A DNA stretch of 7,102 nt from Mailhella massiliensis (lineage in GTDB: Bacteria; Desulfobacterota; Desulfovibrionia; Desulfovibrionales; Desulfovibrionaceae). Positions 6,278 to 7,102 of this stretch are shown here, piece after piece (the first letter of the stretch is position 1; every line of letters starts with the position of its first letter). The stretch covers positions 1 to 7,102 of the forward strand of contig NZ_DYZA01000201.1 in assembly GCF_020741395.1 (NCBI RefSeq), written 5' to 3'. The translations under genes were made by a program, and so were the position numbers. The notes under the pieces were generated by a model. The model was not told the origin of the DNA. It saw only the letters and a program-made list of their open reading frames with translations, and did no database searches.

Positions 6278-6640
6278 TCAGCCCATAATGACGCGCAGCG
6301 CCTCCAGCAGGCGGCCGATATCGGCTTCATCGGGCGTACGCGGCAGGTCCATGATAAGGCCGAGGCCTTCCATGGCGCTGTGGAACTTCTCTTCCCCCAT
6401 ACCGCACACGGAGGCCATGTTGACCATGGCATTGATGGAAAGAACACCTATCGCCGCCTTTCGCAGGGCATCGGTATCGACGTCGAGGTCGAGCAGCGCC
6501 AGATCGAAGCGCGACGTGCGCAGAAGGGCATATCCCTCCTCCAGCGTAGGCACACAGCGGAGGGAAGCCTCATGCGCGGCAAAGGCGGGACGAAGCGCAT
6601 CCCAGAAATCCGGGCGCGGCGTTATGACAAGGGCCTCCAT
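6278..6640 (-). CDS. Small degenerate receiver-like protein next to a NifX-family gene
   Basis: This encodes 120 residues from ATG 6640-6638, with GAGG 6 nt upstream that overlaps the stop of the preceding gene. The 8-nt gap implies one operon and coupled translation. The pattern of strands and helices resembles a response-regulator receiver: LVITP, then LRCVPTLEEGYALL, then FDLALLDLDVD, then IGVLSINAM, then GLIMDLPRTPDEADIGRLLEAL. The acidic pair after the first strand is missing, and a proline replaces the usual lysine after the last strand, so phosphorylation by the normal mechanism is unlikely. A small conserved protein accompanies the NifX-type genes in the Desulfovibrio ORP locus, and this may be its equivalent; that link rests on context and memory, not on an alignment. 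A regulatory or scaffold role is inference. Confidence 0.75.
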   Translation of the reverse strand: MEALVITPRPDFWDALRPAFAAHEASLRCVPTLEEGYALLRTSRFDLALLDLDVDTDALRKAAIGVLSINAMVNMASVCGMGEEKFHSAMEGLGLIMDLPRTPDEADIGRLLEALRVIMG

Positions 6641-6648
6641 CGCGCGCC

Positions 6649-7041
6649 TCAGTTCTGCGGGGCCTGCTGATGGCCGCCGCCGCAGGTGAATTCCAGGGAG
6701 AAGGGCTGAAGCTTGCCTTCCAGAAAAGCCTGCACGGCAGCGCCCACGGTGGGGAACATGCCCGCATAGAATACTTCCACGCCCACCTGCTGGAAGCCCA
6801 TGAGCGGACGCATGCCCATGCCGCCGGCAAGCAGGGCCTTCACGCCGTGGGAGGCCAGATGCTGCACGGGGGCCATGCAGCCGCCGTGATGATGGGGCAC
6901 GTTTTCCAGCGTCGTCACGTTTTTAATGGCGCCGTCTTCAATTTCCACAAGAGTATAAATATCGCAATGGCCGAAATGCATCCCCATCTGGGCGTCAAGT
7001 CCGCCGGGCATGGCGGAGGGAACAGCAAGAAGAGTGCTCAT
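6649..7041 (-). CDS. NifB/NifX-family metal-cluster-binding protein (ORP-like)
   Basis: This 130-residue cytoplasmic protein of the dinitrogenase FeMo-cofactor-binding superfamily starts at ATG 7041-7039 with GGAG 6 nt upstream. Recognisable family features are the N-terminal strand LLAVPSA, GMHFGHCDIYTLVEIEDG (residues 20-37, the family's FGHA-like site), the His/Cys-rich stretch VPHHHGGCMAPV (48-59), ALLAGGMGMRPL (69-80), a helix with AVQAFLEGKL, and a CGGGH tail. Family members bind Fe-S or Mo-containing clusters; in Desulfovibrio the 'orange protein' carries a Mo-Cu sulfide cluster in a multi-protein complex. Cys and His at these positions are candidate ligands. No nif genes are visible here, so nitrogen fixation is not implied. 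Whether this is ORP itself, its MTH1175-type partner or a generic family member cannot be settled from the window. Confidence 0.85.
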   Translation of the reverse strand: MSTLLAVPSAMPGGLDAQMGMHFGHCDIYTLVEIEDGAIKNVTTLENVPHHHGGCMAPVQHLASHGVKALLAGGMGMRPLMGFQQVGVEVFYAGMFPTVGAAVQAFLEGKLQPFSLEFTCGGGHQQAPQN

Positions 7042-7072
7042 GAAAAACTCCGTTTCTGGTCGTTGATTCGGC

Positions 7073-7102
7073 CTAGCGGCCGGTTCTGATATCCTGAAGG
7101 GC
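7073..7102 (-). CDS. Possible 3' end of an upstream gene
   Basis: From the right edge the minus strand reads nine codons (ALQDIRTGR) and then TAG 7075-7073, 31 nt before the NifX-type start. Short spacing in the same direction fits the tail of an operon partner, for example an Mrp/MinD-type ATPase in ORP-like loci, but nine residues cannot identify it and the frame could be chance. Confidence 0.3.
   Translation of the reverse strand, partial: ALQDIRTGR

Noticed and set aside
1..7102. CRISPR array, insertion sequence, tRNA or rRNA
   Set aside because: No regularly spaced repeats, transposase motifs, terminal inverted repeats with duplications, or tRNA-like cloverleaf were seen on either strand.

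Overview
The window looks like a piece of a GC-rich (about 60 %) anaerobic, selenium-using deltaproteobacterium, most likely a Desulfovibrionaceae member (Desulfovibrio/Bilophila/Mailhella type). The reasons are a UGSC-family selenoprotein gene with an in-frame UGA and a NifX-like/small-protein gene pair of the kind found in the 'orange protein' (ORP) loci of sulfate reducers. The taxonomic placement is inference. Every gene I can support lies on the minus strand, so the window is described from its right end to its left end, in the direction of transcription.

Right end (7102 to 6143): the last codons of a possible upstream gene, then a 130-residue NifB/NifX-type metal-cluster-binding protein, then, 8 bases later, a 120-residue protein that looks like a degenerate response-regulator receiver. 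A 15-bp terminator hairpin (6143-6182) closes this operon.

Middle (6142 to 3527): a leader of roughly 370 bases carrying three ATYGTAAA repeats spaced 11 and 22 bp apart, followed by a CpxR/OmpR-type response regulator and a CpxA-type sensor kinase that overlap by ATGA. As read, the kinase gene has a -1 frameshift near 4600-4650, between two runs of five G and one run of five T (plus strand), which separates the sensor half from the kinase half.

Left half (3526 to 1): directly after the kinase stop is an 18-bp palindrome containing the same ATTGTAAA motif, overlapping a plausible promoter. It precedes the most interesting gene, a signal-peptide-bearing UGSC-family protein running 3295 to 1559. 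Two open frames in the same phase are separated only by an in-frame TGA (in a Cys-Asp-TGA-Gly-Ser-Cys context, the UGSC motif) and an in-frame TAG eleven codons later. The TGA is very probably selenocysteine. The TAG may be pyrrolysine, a nonsense mutation or a sequence error. After a 15-bp terminator comes a second exported protein (1197 to beyond base 1) that is a clear paralogue of the C-terminal domain of the UGSC protein but has no UGSC domain and carries extra cysteines.

Working model (inference): an envelope two-component system, recognising GTAAA-type sites in its own leader and before the UGSC gene, controls an exported selenium-dependent redox protein with a neighbouring exported paralogue. 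The ORP-like pair is probably a separate unit.
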